Below are positions 1 through 13,888 of a stretch of 64,000 nt of DNA, in pieces. This DNA is from Ascaphus truei (Eukaryota > Chordata > Amphibia > Anura > Ascaphidae): NCBI GenBank assembly GCA_036426205.1, contig CM071568.1:230674148-230738147 (forward strand), read 5' to 3'. Every line of letters starts with the position of its first letter. Position 1 is the first letter of the stretch. The notes below the pieces were generated by a model. It saw only the letters and a list, made by a program, of their open reading frames with translations. It made no database searches and had not been told where the DNA came from. The position numbers were made by a program, and so were the translations under genes.

Positions 1-3000
1 ACAGTGAATGAGTTGATCATATCACTGGTTTATTACTGTTTTAATAAGAGACTGTAAAAGCTTATTGACTGCTGCATGCAGTGACCATCTAAATATATTG
101 TAAATGCTGTGTACTGCTCACCCAAAAATGGACCTTCCTTGAACCCCTTCACTGTTACACAATTTGTTGCCAACCCCCCTGGAAAAGTTTCCGGCCTCTT
201 TGGTGGCAAAGTGTTTAAATATAAGCAAATCCCAGTGATTTTTTTTATTTATTAAAAAGCAAAACACAAATAAACCACCCTTAAGATTTGGTTGGCCGAG
301 GAACATACGGCTCAACATTCCCATGTATACGAGAGATCATGTTAACAATACAGGGTGTGGAAATCCTGCTGATGCTGGTAATGCTTCCGAGCTTATGTTG
401 TGTTTACATTCGTGGCTGACTTGACATATTAGAACTCTGATGTCTCCTTGGATGTGTGTCTTGTGCTGTCTGAGCCTTCCTGTACTGCAGGGGCTAAGTA
501 GGAATACAGTTCTGTATGTCAGATAAGCATGGGGTTGTTTCCTTTTCAAACCCCTCCCCCCCTGCAGAAACATATCCTAAATGGAAACTCTGCATCAGGA
601 GATTAGACACGAGATATACGTTCGTTTATGAATGAAGCTGCACATTGTAGCATACTGTATGTAATGACCGTGGTGCTTTGCTCAAACTCTGCAGTTTGAG
701 GGGCCTACAACAATGCACAGCCTAAGGGCCTTCTAGTATTCCAAGGGAATGTCCTGCTAACATAATTGAAGGTTATTTATACCCCTGGTATTTATAAAAA
801 TGTGTTATTTATACCCCTGGTATTGACGCTGTTTCCAACCTTTACCACCACATTCAAATGGGGATAAAACGTGTTGTTAAAGCGGGGGCATTCGGAGCCC
901 AGTTGAAATTCCAGTGTCTGCTCTTTGTAACCTTGGGTAAGTCATGTCTCCTTGTGCCTCGGACACCCAAACGAGAGTGTGGAAGCTGTACAGGGCAGGG
1001 GACTCTGTGTGCCTCCTATGTACATTTTCGCTGCTCTTTATATATTTAAGGATAGGCGAACTGCTTAAATGTGTTTGGTATAATCTAGAAAATTTGGGCT
1101 ATTGCTAGGACTGACCTTGAGCACCCGTTTGAGTGATTCAAGCAAGGCACCCACTGATTTCCCCCCCTCACTCACATGTGGCAGAGGCGTTACATATGTA
1201 TTACTTCCTTCAATTATTTATTTTTATTATGTGAAGTTGAGTATTTTTGAGAGCAGGAATACAAATGAACACCTGCATTTATTTTGTCAATAAATGTCCA
1301 TTTAGTTTGTTCCCTTACTACATTTGAGAAGAAACCAAGTCCTAGAGGTTTCAGTGATAACTGTGGCTGTTTATTGTATGTAGCAGAAATATTATTTTCA
1401 TTAGAAGGGACTTTGCTTTTTTTCGTGTGTAAATAAATGAGTGGGTTAGTTTAAATCAGTTAAGGCACAATTTGAAATAGCAGGCAACCCTTTTTGAAAT
1501 ATTTGACTGGTCCCTTTTTTATTTATTTTTATATTCATTTGTTATTTAAGATGCCTACTAATTGGTCGATAACTACTTGAATCCATTCAAAAACCTTTAC
1601 CTGTGATAATGAACATAATGAGGCGTATACCAATTTTTTAATAATATAGACCGTTGTAAAAAAGGTTTTTAGAAAAATCATGACACTGGATTTTTTTTTC
1701 TCTAAACCAGCATTTCTCCCAAAGTAGAAGTGACAGGGGTATTTCTTAACTTTGATTATAGATGAGAAGGGGAAAATAAATAAACATATAAGACGAGCCT
1801 TCTGTTTGTGAGGCTGTATGCACATTCTTCTTCTCTTGTTGATGTGGGACATTGAACCATCAAGTTGTACAGTACTAGACCATTAAATAATTATGGCGAA
1901 ATATGCATGATTTGTACCCAGCTTCCCTAAAATAGAACAAACTATTTAAACACACCATACTGCAGTTAAAAAGGTTTTAACACCTAAATATTCATGAACT
2001 TCTATCAAAACAAATCCTTTCACGCTTCTAACTTATTAGTTGATTTATGCAGATTTAGTCTGCTCACTTTTTGATTAACACCCATTTTAAAATGCTATAT
2101 TTAAAATAAAATCTATTAAACTTTACCTAAAACGAAACCTAACAAAAAATAAGTCTGCATCAGAATTTTAATTTGTCTTTTATTATAAAGGAAAAATGAT
2201 TTATCTATAGTTGCATAGTTTTGTGAAAAAACAAATCTATATCTATATTTGAACTTACCTACTGCACCCATTCATTGTATGTTAAAAAGGCAATTCAAGC
2301 ATCTTAAAAAAAAAAAAAATGAAATATGTTTTTTGTTTTAATATATGCAACATTTGATTACCTTTATTGGAAACAAATGACCTAAACTGCCGATCAATTG
2401 GTTCTCCCGTAATCGACCAGCAAAATCCTGTTTCCCAGGGTTCACTAAATGGTTACATTTCAGTTTCAAATCAATCCTTCAATCAGTGTAACTGGCAGCT
2501 ACAATGTATCATTATCTATTGTTACAGATAACAGCTTAAACTGCTGGGAATATTGGCAACAATTTATCACAAACAGGAAAGGGTTAAAAAGATCTTGCAT
2601 TGCTGGGGTGGTGGGCTAAATAAAGCCTGCTATAGAAATCAAAGGATGCTCATTATATTAAAACTCATAAAAAATGGCATTAAGAGTTGAATTAAAAAAA
2701 AAAAAAAGAATTGTATGTATTATCCAATATTACAGAACTGATTTATTTAAAAAAAAAACACGTGTAGGATATTGCTTGGATTGCTCCTTTAATGTCGATA
2801 TTTTGTGTGGCAGAATATGCTGGCGTGTTGTACCTAAATAAATTAGAACTTTTTGCTCATCCTGTCCCATTCAAAATAACAATATGAATTTCTAAGTTGA
2901 TGGGAGTTGTAAAATATTTGCAACTATCACAGTCTGGTTGGGAAACAGAGAGTAGGAACATGCAAAGGAAGACGGGAGGAAAAATCTTTCAAATAGTTCT

Positions 3001-5492
3001 TCATATTTTGTATGATACGAAACAGCCATAACCTTCTAACCAGAGCACCCCTTTGTTTTCATTTTATTGCAACACTAGTCTGGAATGTAACACATTTATC
3101 AACCATGTATCATTTCATGTTGTAGTGTATTAAGTAGAAATAGCCATGTTAGTCCAGTTGCAGAGTGAATGAGAATACTGAAGTACTCCTGTTGTAATGT
3201 GACATTCTTGTTTTTGTTTTGGGAAACAGAATTTATTTGCCCTGCTCCTTAAAAATATTGCTAAAATGGAGTCCTTAAAAAGTGATGCTATCATTTCATA
3301 TGGAAGCAATTTGTGTCTCAAAATTGTAACACGAGGCCGCACTCCGGATACTTTGGTTTTATTGAAGGGTGACATATAGGTTTATCAAGCATTTTGCCAA
3401 ATGGAAAATCAGTCATTTTGCCAGTGTAAGTGAAGCCATTTCATGCACATTTCCTCTTTTCTAGAATGGTTTATCAGGCCCACTCAATCTGAAAATAACC
3501 AAAACCATTGAATGGCCAAGGAATACTGTTGTTGTCAGAGCTCCCACCACAATATTGGCACAGCGTTTAAAGCTATATATAGACATCTTGGCTATATATG
3601 TCAGCAGCATGTATTGGCAATGCATGGCTGAAAGGAGAAATGTGAACTAATGACACTAGCATGTGTAAAAGGTTAAATTAAGTAGATAGGGCACCGTCAA
3701 ATACTCGACAGTCAGGTTTTTAAATCTTGTTTAAATGTAATGCTTTCATGGCACATAAAGGCTTTTGGGTGGGTTTTGCGATCTTTATCTAAACTCTGTT
3801 GTAAGACAGACCAAAAAAAAACAAAAAACAATTCACCTATTTAAAAATGGGTATGTGAGGAAGAATGTCAAACTCCTACTGTAGGGGGGGAGGAGGAAGT
3901 AGGAGTTTTACTATCAGGGAGGAGCTTTTTCAAAGGGCCAAGATGCATATTTAGCCCTGGGAATTAGCAATGAGCTATAACAAGGGATGCCGATTTTTGC
4001 ATGCTCTACCTTGTGAATAATGTATGAACATATTGCGTGCAGTGAGATTTGATCACATGAGCTGTGCGCTGCACCCCTAGTAAGTAAATGCTGGGGCTTT
4101 TCAGTTCCAGTTTACTCAAGTAGAAAATGAAATTCCATGGCGGGGCTCCCCTCCATCATATGAAATCTTATGGTAACCTTTGCACTGGGTTTCTGTTGAG
4201 CACCTTCCTGCTGCTGCCATACAATGCGAAAGGAATGTGATGCTGGCTGCTCCTGCCACAGGCATAGAAGTGCTTTCTGTGTGTGTTCTTAAACACAGTC
4301 TGTTTATTTTTAAAAACACAGTATAGATGGGAATGCATTTTCCCTGATTTTTTTTTTTCTTTCTTGCAAGATGCAGCAAAAAGGCAGACCAGGCGTAGAA
4401 TGTGTTGCATTAACTGTGCGTTGTGTGGCCTTTCCTGCAATTATGTGTGTGTGTGGGGGGGGGGGGGGGGGCGGGGGGGGGGGTGGGATGGGTTGTAATA
4501 ACTGGTAACAAATGCATTTTTCATGATCCTTTTTAGAAGCGGATCCTGTGAGGATATGAAGTTACTTCCACCCCCTCCCCCCACACCCTCTCCCATCTCT
4601 TCCACCCCCCTCTCTTCCACCCCAGGGCTGCTCTTTGTTCTTTCAGGAGGGGGAGAAGGGAATCCCATCTTTAATCTCATTCTGTTGGCTTAGAGAGGCC
4701 CCCTGTGTCATGTGATAATTTTTGTATTTTTGCATTTGCTCCTCCTCTGCCCTCCCACTAGCCCCCTCTCTTAAGAACCAGGGCAGCTGTGGCAATGCAC
4801 ATGGTAGTAAAATCGCCAGCACTTGCTAGTCGCCCAATAAGAAAGCATGTGGCATTTAAAGCAGACCTCTCCCTTCCCCCTGCAATGAATGAATGGAGGA
4901 AGATGGGGGCTGCAGGAGAGGTGGAGTTAATTTCACTTGCATGCATTCTCAAGCCATACATGCATTATTTTCAGTAGCAGGATTCATTACAGGTTCAAAT
5001 ATCTTGGATAAGTCTTTTGCTGACAGCAGGGGCCTGCTGCATTGCATATATATGATGTACACGATCACTTAATGTATTCTTTTTAGAGCTGACCTATGCT
5101 TAGTGATACATTTGGTATATATATGTAGAACTATCCTACAGGCTGGAGGACTAGCATTAGGATTGATATGAGCGACCTGTTTACAAAGACCAGTACTAGA
5201 TCGTCAGGGTGTACAGCAAATCATTTTCTCATTAGATCAAATTAAAACTTAAAACTGCAAGCTTGTCGGAGATAATTATCTTTGTTTGCTGCTAAATTGT
5301 TAAGATGGTTTGAGACGTGTCTTCGTTTCTGGGTTTCATTTTTCTATGCTCTTTATGGTTTAAAGATGCCATATAAAAGGAAATTCATAGTATGACAATT
5401 AGAAGTATTCATCGGTACTGTCTAACGACTCGCATGCAAATGTACATATTCCTTAAAACATGAAAATCTAACTTTCTTTTTTGTTTTGTTAG
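1..5492 (+). other. igf2bp3: igf2bp3 intron sequence (5' part of window)
   Basis: No exon is seen before the RRM2 exon at 5493, so this stretch is read as an igf2bp3 intron. It is AT-rich and holds only short meaningless open frames. Low-complexity tracts include a GT run passing into G at about 4444-4490 and a CT-rich block at about 4560-4640. The segments around 2380-2460 and 2690-2790 resemble parts of repeats near 42.5 kb and 44.5 kb, so an old dispersed repeat lies here. The first exons of the gene should lie upstream of the window. Confidence 0.6.
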
Positions 5493-5544
5493 GTACTGGA
5501 CAGCCTGTTGGCACAATATGGGACAGTGGAGAACTGTGAGCAAG
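5493..5544 (+). CDS. igf2bp3: igf2bp3 coding exon, RRM2 part 1
   Basis: This 52-base exon lies between a pyrimidine-rich acceptor ending ttag and a donor gtataa. It reads VLDSLLAQYGTVENCEQ, which matches the start of the second RNA-recognition motif of IGF2BP (VICKZ/IMP) proteins. These cytoplasmic proteins bind mRNA and control its localisation, stability and translation; the frog form is known as Vg1RBP/Vera. The exon leaves one base (G) that joins the next exon to form a Val codon. Paralogue assignment to IGF2BP3 rests on the C-terminal exons and on the malsu1-gpnmb neighbourhood. The exon is far too short to be found as an isolated ORF. Confidence 0.88.
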
Positions 5545-5632
5545 GTATAATATGCATATAAAATCCACTTTATTTCCAATTGAAACGGAAAAGGTGACTT
5601 AATGTAGATTTTCCTTTTATTTACCCTTTTAG

Positions 5633-5696
5633 TGAACACCGAGACGGAGACTGCAGTAGTGAATGTAACATATGCCAATAAGGAGCACGCTAGACA
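5633..5696 (+). CDS. igf2bp3: igf2bp3 coding exon, RRM2 part 2
   Basis: This 64-base exon starts after a ccctttttag-type acceptor and ends at a strong donor gtaagt. With the base carried over it reads VNTETETAVVNVTYANKEHA followed by R and a split Gln codon. That is the beta2-beta3 region of IGF2BP RRM2, directly continuing the exon at 5493. The intron between the two is only 88 bases. The next exon should continue RRM2 (the LNG and LKVAYIPDE region), but I could not find it in the following 4.6 kb; see findings. Confidence 0.9.
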
Positions 5697-6052
5697 GTAA
5701 GTTAATGACTTGTACACATCATAAATGCTGTGTGTAGAGAGAGAAGAACAAAAAAAAGTAACTATTGCCAACTAACCTTTACAAACCACTTTATTTACCG
5801 AAATATATAAAACTGTATTCACAGGTCATATAAATGAGCAATGTGTATGCTTGGAAATCCATATAATGCAATAATGAAAAACTGTATAAAATTAGTATTT
5901 GTGCTCCATAAAGATTTTGTAAAATAGTGCAGTGCGATGATAGAACTGTAATTTCATAAGTAAAACGACATCACAATGAATGGCAGTAAATCACATGGTG
6001 TCACGGAAACAAAAGGGTCCCCTGCCCCTACAAAAATAACAGGGACATTTGT

Positions 6053-6137
6053 GATGCTTTCCAGCACTCTATTTTGAAAAATATACTGTCCCGTTAATTG
6101 ATGGTATATTTTTCAAAATAGAGTACTGGAAAGCATC
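6053..6137. repeat. short inverted repeat (hairpin), 34 bp arms
   Basis: Arms at 6053-6086 and 6104-6137 are reverse complements with one mismatch, separated by 17 bases. The arms run from gatgctttccagc to ttgaaaaatatac. This is probably a remnant of a foldback MITE; no clear target duplication was seen. Confidence 0.8.
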
Positions 6138-7006
6138 GCAAATTTAGCAATGAATGAAAAGTGTGTGAAATATTCTAGTGTTTGTGCTCTAAATACATTT
6201 GATTATCAACATTCCATTTATAGTTCTAGATGTGTAACATGCATACAAATCCAGAAAGCTTTTCCCCCCCTCTTTTTTTTTTTTTGTATCAATTGATTTT
6301 TCTAAAAAGTACCAAAAAGATGACCCCATGTCCACAATATTATTGCAATCGGCTTCTGGCAACAAACAAATCGAAGTTCAAATGGTAAGGGAGTCTCGGC
6401 AGCTTCTTCCTGGAGATGCCATATCCCAAATTAGATCTGAAGTACAAAGATAAGAAGTGCACTCTCCATAGTGTAAAGTATTTGATTTTAATGAAAATAA
6501 ACAAGTGAAAATTCACCCACAAGGATAGATTGGCTTTTACAAAGTTACCAGCTGTAAAATCTAAAGGAGGGATCCAGTAGTCTCCAGGGTGGCATAAGGG
6601 TGTTTATGTAATGCCCTTTGTAGGTACCTCTACAGCGTCATGTGAACCCTGTTTGTCTTGTTCCTCAATAAAGAAGCTTATTTTTATTGCACCTGATCCA
6701 GCCACCGTCGCATCTTTTTTCTATATGCACCTCAAAGCAGTGCACTGCCTGCACGTCCCCTCCAGGGATACACCCTTTAATGCCCCTTGTAGTGAACGCC
6801 ATGCCGGCCGGTATGTCATTCCGATCTTCCAGGGAGTGGTCTTCTTCCTCTCCTCTGACTGTGATGATGTAAAGATGGCTGGGATAGTGGCCCGATGTAT
6901 TTCGTCACGGAGTTACACATTCTTACCCTCATGACGCAAGCCCCTTGAGGACCGCTCAGATCGGGACGCCATACCGGCATGGTGTTTATTATAAGGGGTA
7001 TTGTCG

Positions 7007-7030
7007 CCCCCCCCCCCCCCCCCCCCCCCC
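7007..7030 (+). repeat. poly-C run
   Basis: There are 24 consecutive C within the igf2bp3 intron interval. Its length is likely to vary or be misread. Confidence 0.9.
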
Positions 7031-7486
7031 ACTCTGGATACTCTTGGATCCCCCATGTAGATGCGACGCTGGTAACTTTTTAGAGTTGATCTCTTAAAGC
7101 GATTTTACAATCACAATTGTGAGTTAATTTTTGTGCGTGGTCTTTCTCTCGCAAACACATTCCACAGCGCAGTACAATGTGGGATTAGAGACGGTGCCAT
7201 TAGATAACACAGTACATGTAAGTTATGAGAAACTGAGACCATATTAAAGAGGTACCTTAAAATCTAAAAAGAAGCATACAATGTAAAAAGTGTGTGTATC
7301 CCATTGTCAAAGGAAAGTTTGTCATTATTTAATGCTTTGAATGCTGGAGTGACTTGTTTAGTAATGCAGGGCACTGAAGTGATTACAATGTTTCATGTTT
7401 GTGGGTTGAAAGCATTCAGCTGGGTATCTGCTTCCCAACCCCCTTTTTTTTCTTCAAGTTTGTGACAAAACTTCCAAACACAATCT

Positions 7487-7489
7487 GTA

Positions 7490-7567
<78 letters not shown>

Positions 7568-7755
7568 GTGTGTGTTTTGTGATTGAATGTGTGCTGTGAT
7601 TGTGTGTGGTGTGGGGGGTGTTGTTTGTGTTGTGATTGATTGTGTGTGTTGTGTGTTGTGATATTAGTGTGTGTGGGGGTGTTGTGTGTGTTGTGATTGT
7701 GTGTGTGGTGTGTCTGTGCTGTGATTGTGTGTGTGTATGGGTGTTGTGATTGAAT
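7487..7755 (+). repeat. (GT)n/(TA)n microsatellite with GT-rich flank
   Basis: A GT run passes into an alternating TA run ending at about 7562. About 190 bases of imperfect GTGTTGTGATT units follow. The long open frames on the opposite strand (HTHNHNT-type peptides) are produced by this repeat and are not genes. Confidence 0.9.
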
Positions 7756-8249
7756 GCAGCGTTGCACAAACTGGAGGGTGTACACTCTCCCAAGCTTGGC
7801 GCTTGGGGAGACAAACAAAATTGACATTGAAGCATGCTCAGCAGCAGTCAATGCGCACAACCCCACACCCACACACAGCCACACACAAACACAGAAATAG
7901 CCCTGATCCATACCCCCCACTCGTGCTTGCAAAATTATGCAGGACACCCTGTGCTCATGCTTGGAGAGTTGGTGATGTCACCACTCTCGGCGGCAGCATG
8001 GACGCAGCCCAATTTTGCAAGCGCGAGCTGTTGAAACATATTTGTATGTACATTGTATATCGTTTAATAAAGGGGGGGGGTTCATGTGATTTTGATTACG
8101 TCAGGCAGGGGGGGCCCGAGAAATTAAATGGATGAAAAGGGGGGCTCGGCATAAAAAGTTTGCTCACCCCTGCGGAGTCTATCTGACCTTGCATAGCGAG
8201 GCCCGCCCTGTCCTGCATGGAGCAAGTCAGGTGAGTACTGCTCCATGCC

Positions 8250-8480
8250 ACTCTCGCTTCCCCCTTGTCCTCCTGCTCTGATTCCCCCCCCCCCTGCTCC
8301 GATCCCCCCCGTTCCAAAATCTTCCCCCTGCTCTGGTCCCCCCTGTTCTGATTCTCTCCCCCCCCCTGCTCCGGTCCCCCCTTCCCATTCCGATTCCCCC
8401 CCTGCTCCGGGTCCCCCCTTCCCGTTCCGACCCCCCCCCCTGCTCCGGTTCCCCCCCCCTGCTCCGATTCCCCCTTGTTG
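8250..8480 (+). repeat. C-rich minisatellite
   Basis: Imperfect tandem units of about 20-26 bases of the form ctgctccgattccccc. The segment at 8153-8171, aaaagtttgctcacccctg, looks like a hAT-type terminus, so the minisatellite may sit beside or inside a degraded hAT MITE. Confidence 0.7.
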
Positions 8481-8759
8481 CGAGTGTCTGAGTGTGTGTC
8501 TGTGTGTGTGTGAGAGATCAGGGGGGGGAGGGAATGAATGTGAGGACGACGGATTCAGGGAGTGGGTTTGAGTCAGAGGGGGATAATTGATGGAGGGGGG
8601 AGAGTGAGGAGACAGGGGGTGTAATAGAGGAAGTAAGGAAGAGAGGGGTGAGGGGAGAGAGTGAATGAAGAAGAGAGGGGGTAAGAAAGAGATGGGGCTA
8701 CACCTTGGGACTATGCATTAGAGTGGCACCAGACAGTGTGTGTGTGGTGGTGTGTGGTG

Positions 8760-9620
8760 TGTGGTGTGTGTGTCTGAGTGAGAGAGAGAGAGTCTGAGTG
8801 AGAGAGAGAGAGTCTGAGTGAGAGAGAGAGAGTCTGAGTGAGAGAGTCTGAGTGAGAGAGAGAGAGTGAGAGAGAGAGAGTGAGTGAGAGAGAGTGAGTG
8901 AGAGAGAGTGAGTGAGAGAGAGTCTGAGTGAGAGAGAGAGTCTGAGTGAGAGAGAGAGTCTGAGTGAGAGAGAGAGTCTGAGTGAGAGAGAGAGTCTGAG
9001 TGAGAGAGAGAGTCTGAGGGGGAGAGAGTCTGAGGGGGAGAGAGTCTGAGGGGGAGAGGGAGAGTCTGAGTGAGAGAGAGAGAGAGTCTGAGTGAGAGAG
9101 AGAGTCTGAGTGAGAGAGAGAGTCTGAGTGAGAGAGGGAGAGTCTGAGTGAGAGAGGGAGAGTCTGAGTGAGAGAGAGAGTCTGAGTGAGAGAGAGAGTC
9201 TGAGTGAGAGAGAGAGAGAGAGAGAGAGAGTCTGAGTGAGGGAGAGAGTCTGAGTGAGGGAGAGAGTCTGAGGGGGAGAGGGAGAGTCTGAGGGGGAGAG
9301 GGAGAGTCTGAGGGAGAGAGAGAGAGTCTGAGGGAGAGAGAGTCTGAGAGAGAGAGACTGAGTGAGAGAGAGAGACTGAGTGAGAGAGAGAGTCTGAGTG
9401 ATAGAGGGATTCTGAGTGGGAGAGGGAGAGTCTGAGGGGGAGAGTCTGAGGGAGAGTCTGAGAGGGAGAGTCTGAGAGGGAGAGGGAGAGAGAGTCTGAG
9501 AGGGAGAGGGAGAGAGAGTCTGAGAGGGAGAGTCTGAGAGGGAGAGTCTGAGAGGGAGAGTCTGAGAGGGAGAGTGAGAGGGAGAGTCTGAGAGGGAGAG
9601 TGAGAGTCTGAGAGAGGTCG
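8760..9620 (+). repeat. GA-rich tandem repeat (about 860 bp)
   Basis: Imperfect tandem units of gagagtctgagtgaga with variants containing agggaga. It yields artefactual Ser/Leu-rich open frames of 300-400 codons on the - strand. Long polypurine runs of this kind can adopt triplex structure and are hard to assemble. Confidence 0.92.
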
Positions 9621-10205
9621 CACCGTCTTAATCCTCTCCATCCCCCGTTTCTTATTCTGTCCCTTCGTTCCTTTCTGTTTATACGTTCGCCTTCGCGTTT
9701 GCCATCGATAATTTTTTCCCTTCCCTTCCTTTTGTCTTTCGCGTGCCAGTCCCGTGATCTGTATGTCCCCCCGTCCTTTCTGCTTACCTTGCGTTGTCCT
9801 CTATTTTTGCTCTCTTGCTCATGGATGCTACAAAGTCTAATAGGTAAGAGGGGTGTGGGTGTTTGTGTCTGTGAGTCTGTGAATGATACAGAACCCAAAC
9901 CCACACCGTTCAGTCAGTCACCCACCCACAGCTGTAGTAAGTCACACTCAGTGTCAGTCACAATCCGTCACCCCACACGTCACCCACACACCCCCCACAC
10001 CCACTCTCTATGTCTAGTTAAAATTATGCCCCCCCCTGAAAACATTTCTGCGGACGCCCATGTAAATATATATGTATATATTGTGTGTATATAATATTAT
10101 TGTGTTATGGTACATATTGGTAATGACTATATATTTATAATCTTATAGCTTTAGTTTGTGGTTTTTCCTATTAGTTGTGCTGCTGCCAATGTTGCTTTAG
10201 AATGA

Positions 10206-10451
<246 letters not shown>

Positions 10452-10574
10452 TAAAACCAGTCAGACTTTTTTATTGCACTGACTGTAGAATATCTTTTAC
10501 AGTGGTGAAGTACCTATTTTCTAAACACTGATGAAGACAAATTGAAAAAAATGCAGATATGGGAGCATCCCAAC

Positions 10575-11357
10575 CAGTGGTGTAGCTGTAGCCCAGAGGC
10601 TCGCGCTCTTGGGGGGCCCTTTCTCCCCCCTCCCCCTGTCGGCAGCCCATCGCTCTCTTCAGACAAGTGGGAGAGATTGTATGCCGTGGTGGCCCCGGCA
10701 TTAAACAGAAGCCAGCAGAGGATTCATCAGCTGTTACACAGCATAGCAGGACAGCAGGTAAGGAGCGCTCTAGCACCAAACATCGGAAGTGAGAAAGACT
10801 TCTGGGTCAGACCACCAGAGCGAGCTCCTCCCCTACTGTCCTGCTCTGCTGTGTAACAGCTGCTGATTCCTCTGCCGGCTTTTGTTTAAAATCGGATCAC
10901 CCACAGGTAGGCATGGGGGGAGGAGGAGGAGGGAGAGGTGTTGATAATGATGGGGGAAGAGAGGTGATGATGATGTGGAAAGAGAGAGGTAATGATAGTG
11001 ATGGTGATGATGATGGGGGAAGAGAGAGAGGTGGTAGTGGTGATGGAGGAAAGAGGTGTGATGGGGGGGAGAGAGGTGATGGGGGGGGAGAGGTGATGGG
11101 GTGTGGGGAAGAGAGATGGGGAAGTGATTATGTGGGGGGGAAGAGGTGATTATGGTGGGGGGGAGGGGAAGGAAGGATGAGGAGAGATGATTATGATAGG
11201 GAGGGGGAGATAATGCAGAGTAGGGATGATGAGAACAAGGATCAGGGAGAGGATGTGGGGGGGGGGAGAAAAAAATTGCAGTCAGTATTAATATTAATGG
11301 GGCCCTGAATTATTGTTTTTTTGCCCGGTGGCCCTAGCATGTCTAGCTATGCCACTG
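10575..11357. mobile_element. hAT-type non-autonomous element (MITE)
   Basis: The ends are imperfect inverted repeats, cagtggtgtagct at the left and agctatgccactg at the right. The element is flanked by 8-base direct repeats with one difference, atcccaac at 10567-10574 and atcctaac at 11358-11365. An 8 bp duplication with CAGTGG ends points to the hAT superfamily. Internally there is a second inverted repeat (about 10699-10895) and a GGA/GATGA-rich low-complexity tract (about 10913-11270). No transposase is present. It sits in the intron between the two KH4 exons. Confidence 0.85.
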
Positions 11358-11924
11358 ATCCTAACTCGTTTGTTGCCAGTGCCGTGCAAAGCCTTTTATT
11401 GCAAAGCACTGCGTTGACGGCCCCCCTGGCATTGAAAGAAAGGGTTAGAAAAACACGCCACGTTTAGTTTGCTTTAAAAAAACTTTTTATACAAATAAGA
11501 TTTTATTCACGACTCGTCTGTATTGTTTCCATAACAGGAAGCAGCATCCATTTTTTTTAATGGCAGAGATAAATACAAATAAAATCTGTTGTCTCCACAC
11601 TGCAAAATGTGAGAGAAAATGGGGATTACAGTAGGAAACAATAGTATATATGCAGTGTGGGTGTTATTCCCAAAAATGTTATTTGCTTTTTGAAATGGAA
11701 ATACAAACAAAAAGACTTCATACACTACAACGAGAAATCGCAGCTAGAAATCTTTCCACAAAAGCAGCTGTCTAAAGCGGTCACAGAATACACATCATAA
11801 AAACACCTGCAACACATGGCTGGGATGACAGAAATATAGTAAAAGGCAATTGATGATTTATTGCATAATTTTTATTGCATTTTAAAAAAAGTTTAAAAAA
11901 AAAAAAAAAAGCTCTTTAGCATGA

Positions 11925-12143
<219 letters not shown>

Positions 12144-12483
12144 TAAAACTTAAAAGATCGTCTATGCTGTGATAATAATTGTATTCATATTTGTTTCCTC
12201 AAATGCTGAATGGGAATCTTTCTCTTTGTGGTGTCTTAAATGCCTGCAACACACAGCCTATAACTCCAGAATCTGTAATACATGTCTAAATGACTAAAAT
12301 GTCACCATACACCATGTCAAAGTATGCAAGTGATTTTCTTGCACTCAACAGACCACTGTCGTACACTATGGGCACAAACATTGTTGAAATAGAAGAAATG
12401 TAGCCCCTGTGGACATGGTCACCTCTTGCCTGGGTGTCCTAATTCATGCACAGCTGTCTGAACGTTACACTCTTATCTTGCAG

Positions 12484-12588
12484 CTTGCACAGAGGAAAAT
12501 TCAGGAAATACTGGCTCAGGTAAGAAGGCAGCAGCAGCAACAGCAGAAGACGGCGCAAAGCGGACAGCCCCAGCCAAGACGAAAATAA
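12484..12588 (+). CDS. igf2bp3: igf2bp3 last coding exon and stop
   Basis: The acceptor tatcttgcag is followed by 34 codons and TAA at 12586-12588. It opens with LAQRKIQEILAQVRR, then six Gln residues, and ends SGQPQPRRK. The RRK ending and the basic Gln-rich tail are typical of IGF2BP C-termini. The Gln-rich tail is the form I associate with IGF2BP3 rather than IGF2BP1, which supports the paralogue call together with synteny. Confidence 0.95.
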   Translation, partial: LAQRKIQEILAQVRRQQQQQQKTAQSGQPQPRRK

Positions 12589-13888
12589 AGGTTCAGGAAA
12601 TGGCCTTTCACAGAGACAGATGCCAGACCAAAGACAGACTGTGTATTAGACAGGTTACCCACACCTGTCGATGCTATGTGGTGAAAATGCCACCTAGCTC
12701 GTCACCTGTTTGAGGACCAGGCAACCATTGAACTGTCTCTGTGAGAATGTATACTTTAGGCTCTCAAACTTTTGAAACCCAGCTTTAAAAATAAATAAAT
12801 TAAAAAAAATTGAAAAAAAGAGGAAAAAAAACAAAAGAGAAAAAAATAAGGACCCCTTCACTTCCCTTTTGATCTATTCTCACAAGTTAACATAAACCTT
12901 GTTAGTATTTTTTTTTTATTATTGTTCTTATACCCCCCAACAATTTTAGAACTTTGTTTAATGAAGCTTTCTCTTATGAGTTCTCTGGTTCAAAAAGAAA
13001 AGGCATTGCTCTTATATGTCCAGTTATATTAAAATTAAAAAGTAGAGGGTGGGATTATTGGAGGGGTTAGTGTTGATGAAGGGTACTGACATGAGTTTAA
13101 GTGTTAGTCCCAGTGTTGAACAAGTGGCATTTTTTTTTTTAAATTTGGTTGCATTTTTACTTAACACTGCCATGAATAACCTAAGGGAAGTGTAGAATGG
13201 TGTTGGCCAGGGCATAAAAAGATAAATATGCATTTTACTAAACTACCTCAGGCATCTAGTACCTCAGTGAGAAATTGTTCCTTTTTGCTTTTTTTTTTTT
13301 TTTTTGGTATTTTGTATACTTTATAAAGCTAATAGTTCGTGAGCATTTTATTTTTTTAATAAAAAAATAAAATATCAGCCAGCAGCTAGAAGCGCTAAAA
13401 TATAATTTAGTCGGGGAGAGCAGTATGCAGCTACTCGCTGATGGCTGATGGGAGTATGAGATGGGGAGATAATGCTTCGGTTTTCCTGAGGCCTTCCACA
13501 CCATTTTTGCTATAAAATTCAGTGAATGTTCACAATAGATACTGAAAGACACCAACATACTGATAGCAGCAATGCCGTTTCATTTTCTTTTATTATATGA
13601 TGAAAATAGTTTGACGGTACTTTTTCTGGGCACAGGACACAAGGAAGTGATGGAAAGAGGCCAACTGGGTTTGGGGAAAAAAATATTTTTAGATTGCTAT
13701 AAGACTGGATTTGTTTTAATTTTTTTTATTTTGTGCTGCTTGGTTGAATGCAATGAACCCTTTGTGCCTTTGACCATCACTACCTAATAATGCTACATTT
13801 AAACATTTGCAGCCGGTTTGGACTTTGCCATTCTGTTCAAAGAGCAAGCTTCATCGTCAGTTTGGTAGAACACTTGATCTGTGGGAGC

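Noticed and set aside
7393..7947. 184-codon His/Thr-rich frame
   Set aside because: Translation of the GT/TA microsatellite region.
7757..8171. Complete hAT element between cagcgttgcacaaac and gtttgctcacccctg
   Set aside because: The ends are similar in type but no 8-base target duplication could be found, so it is kept only as a suggestion.
8711..9904. 397-codon Ser/Leu-rich frame on the - strand
   Set aside because: Entirely generated by the GA-rich tandem repeat; no domain or start context.
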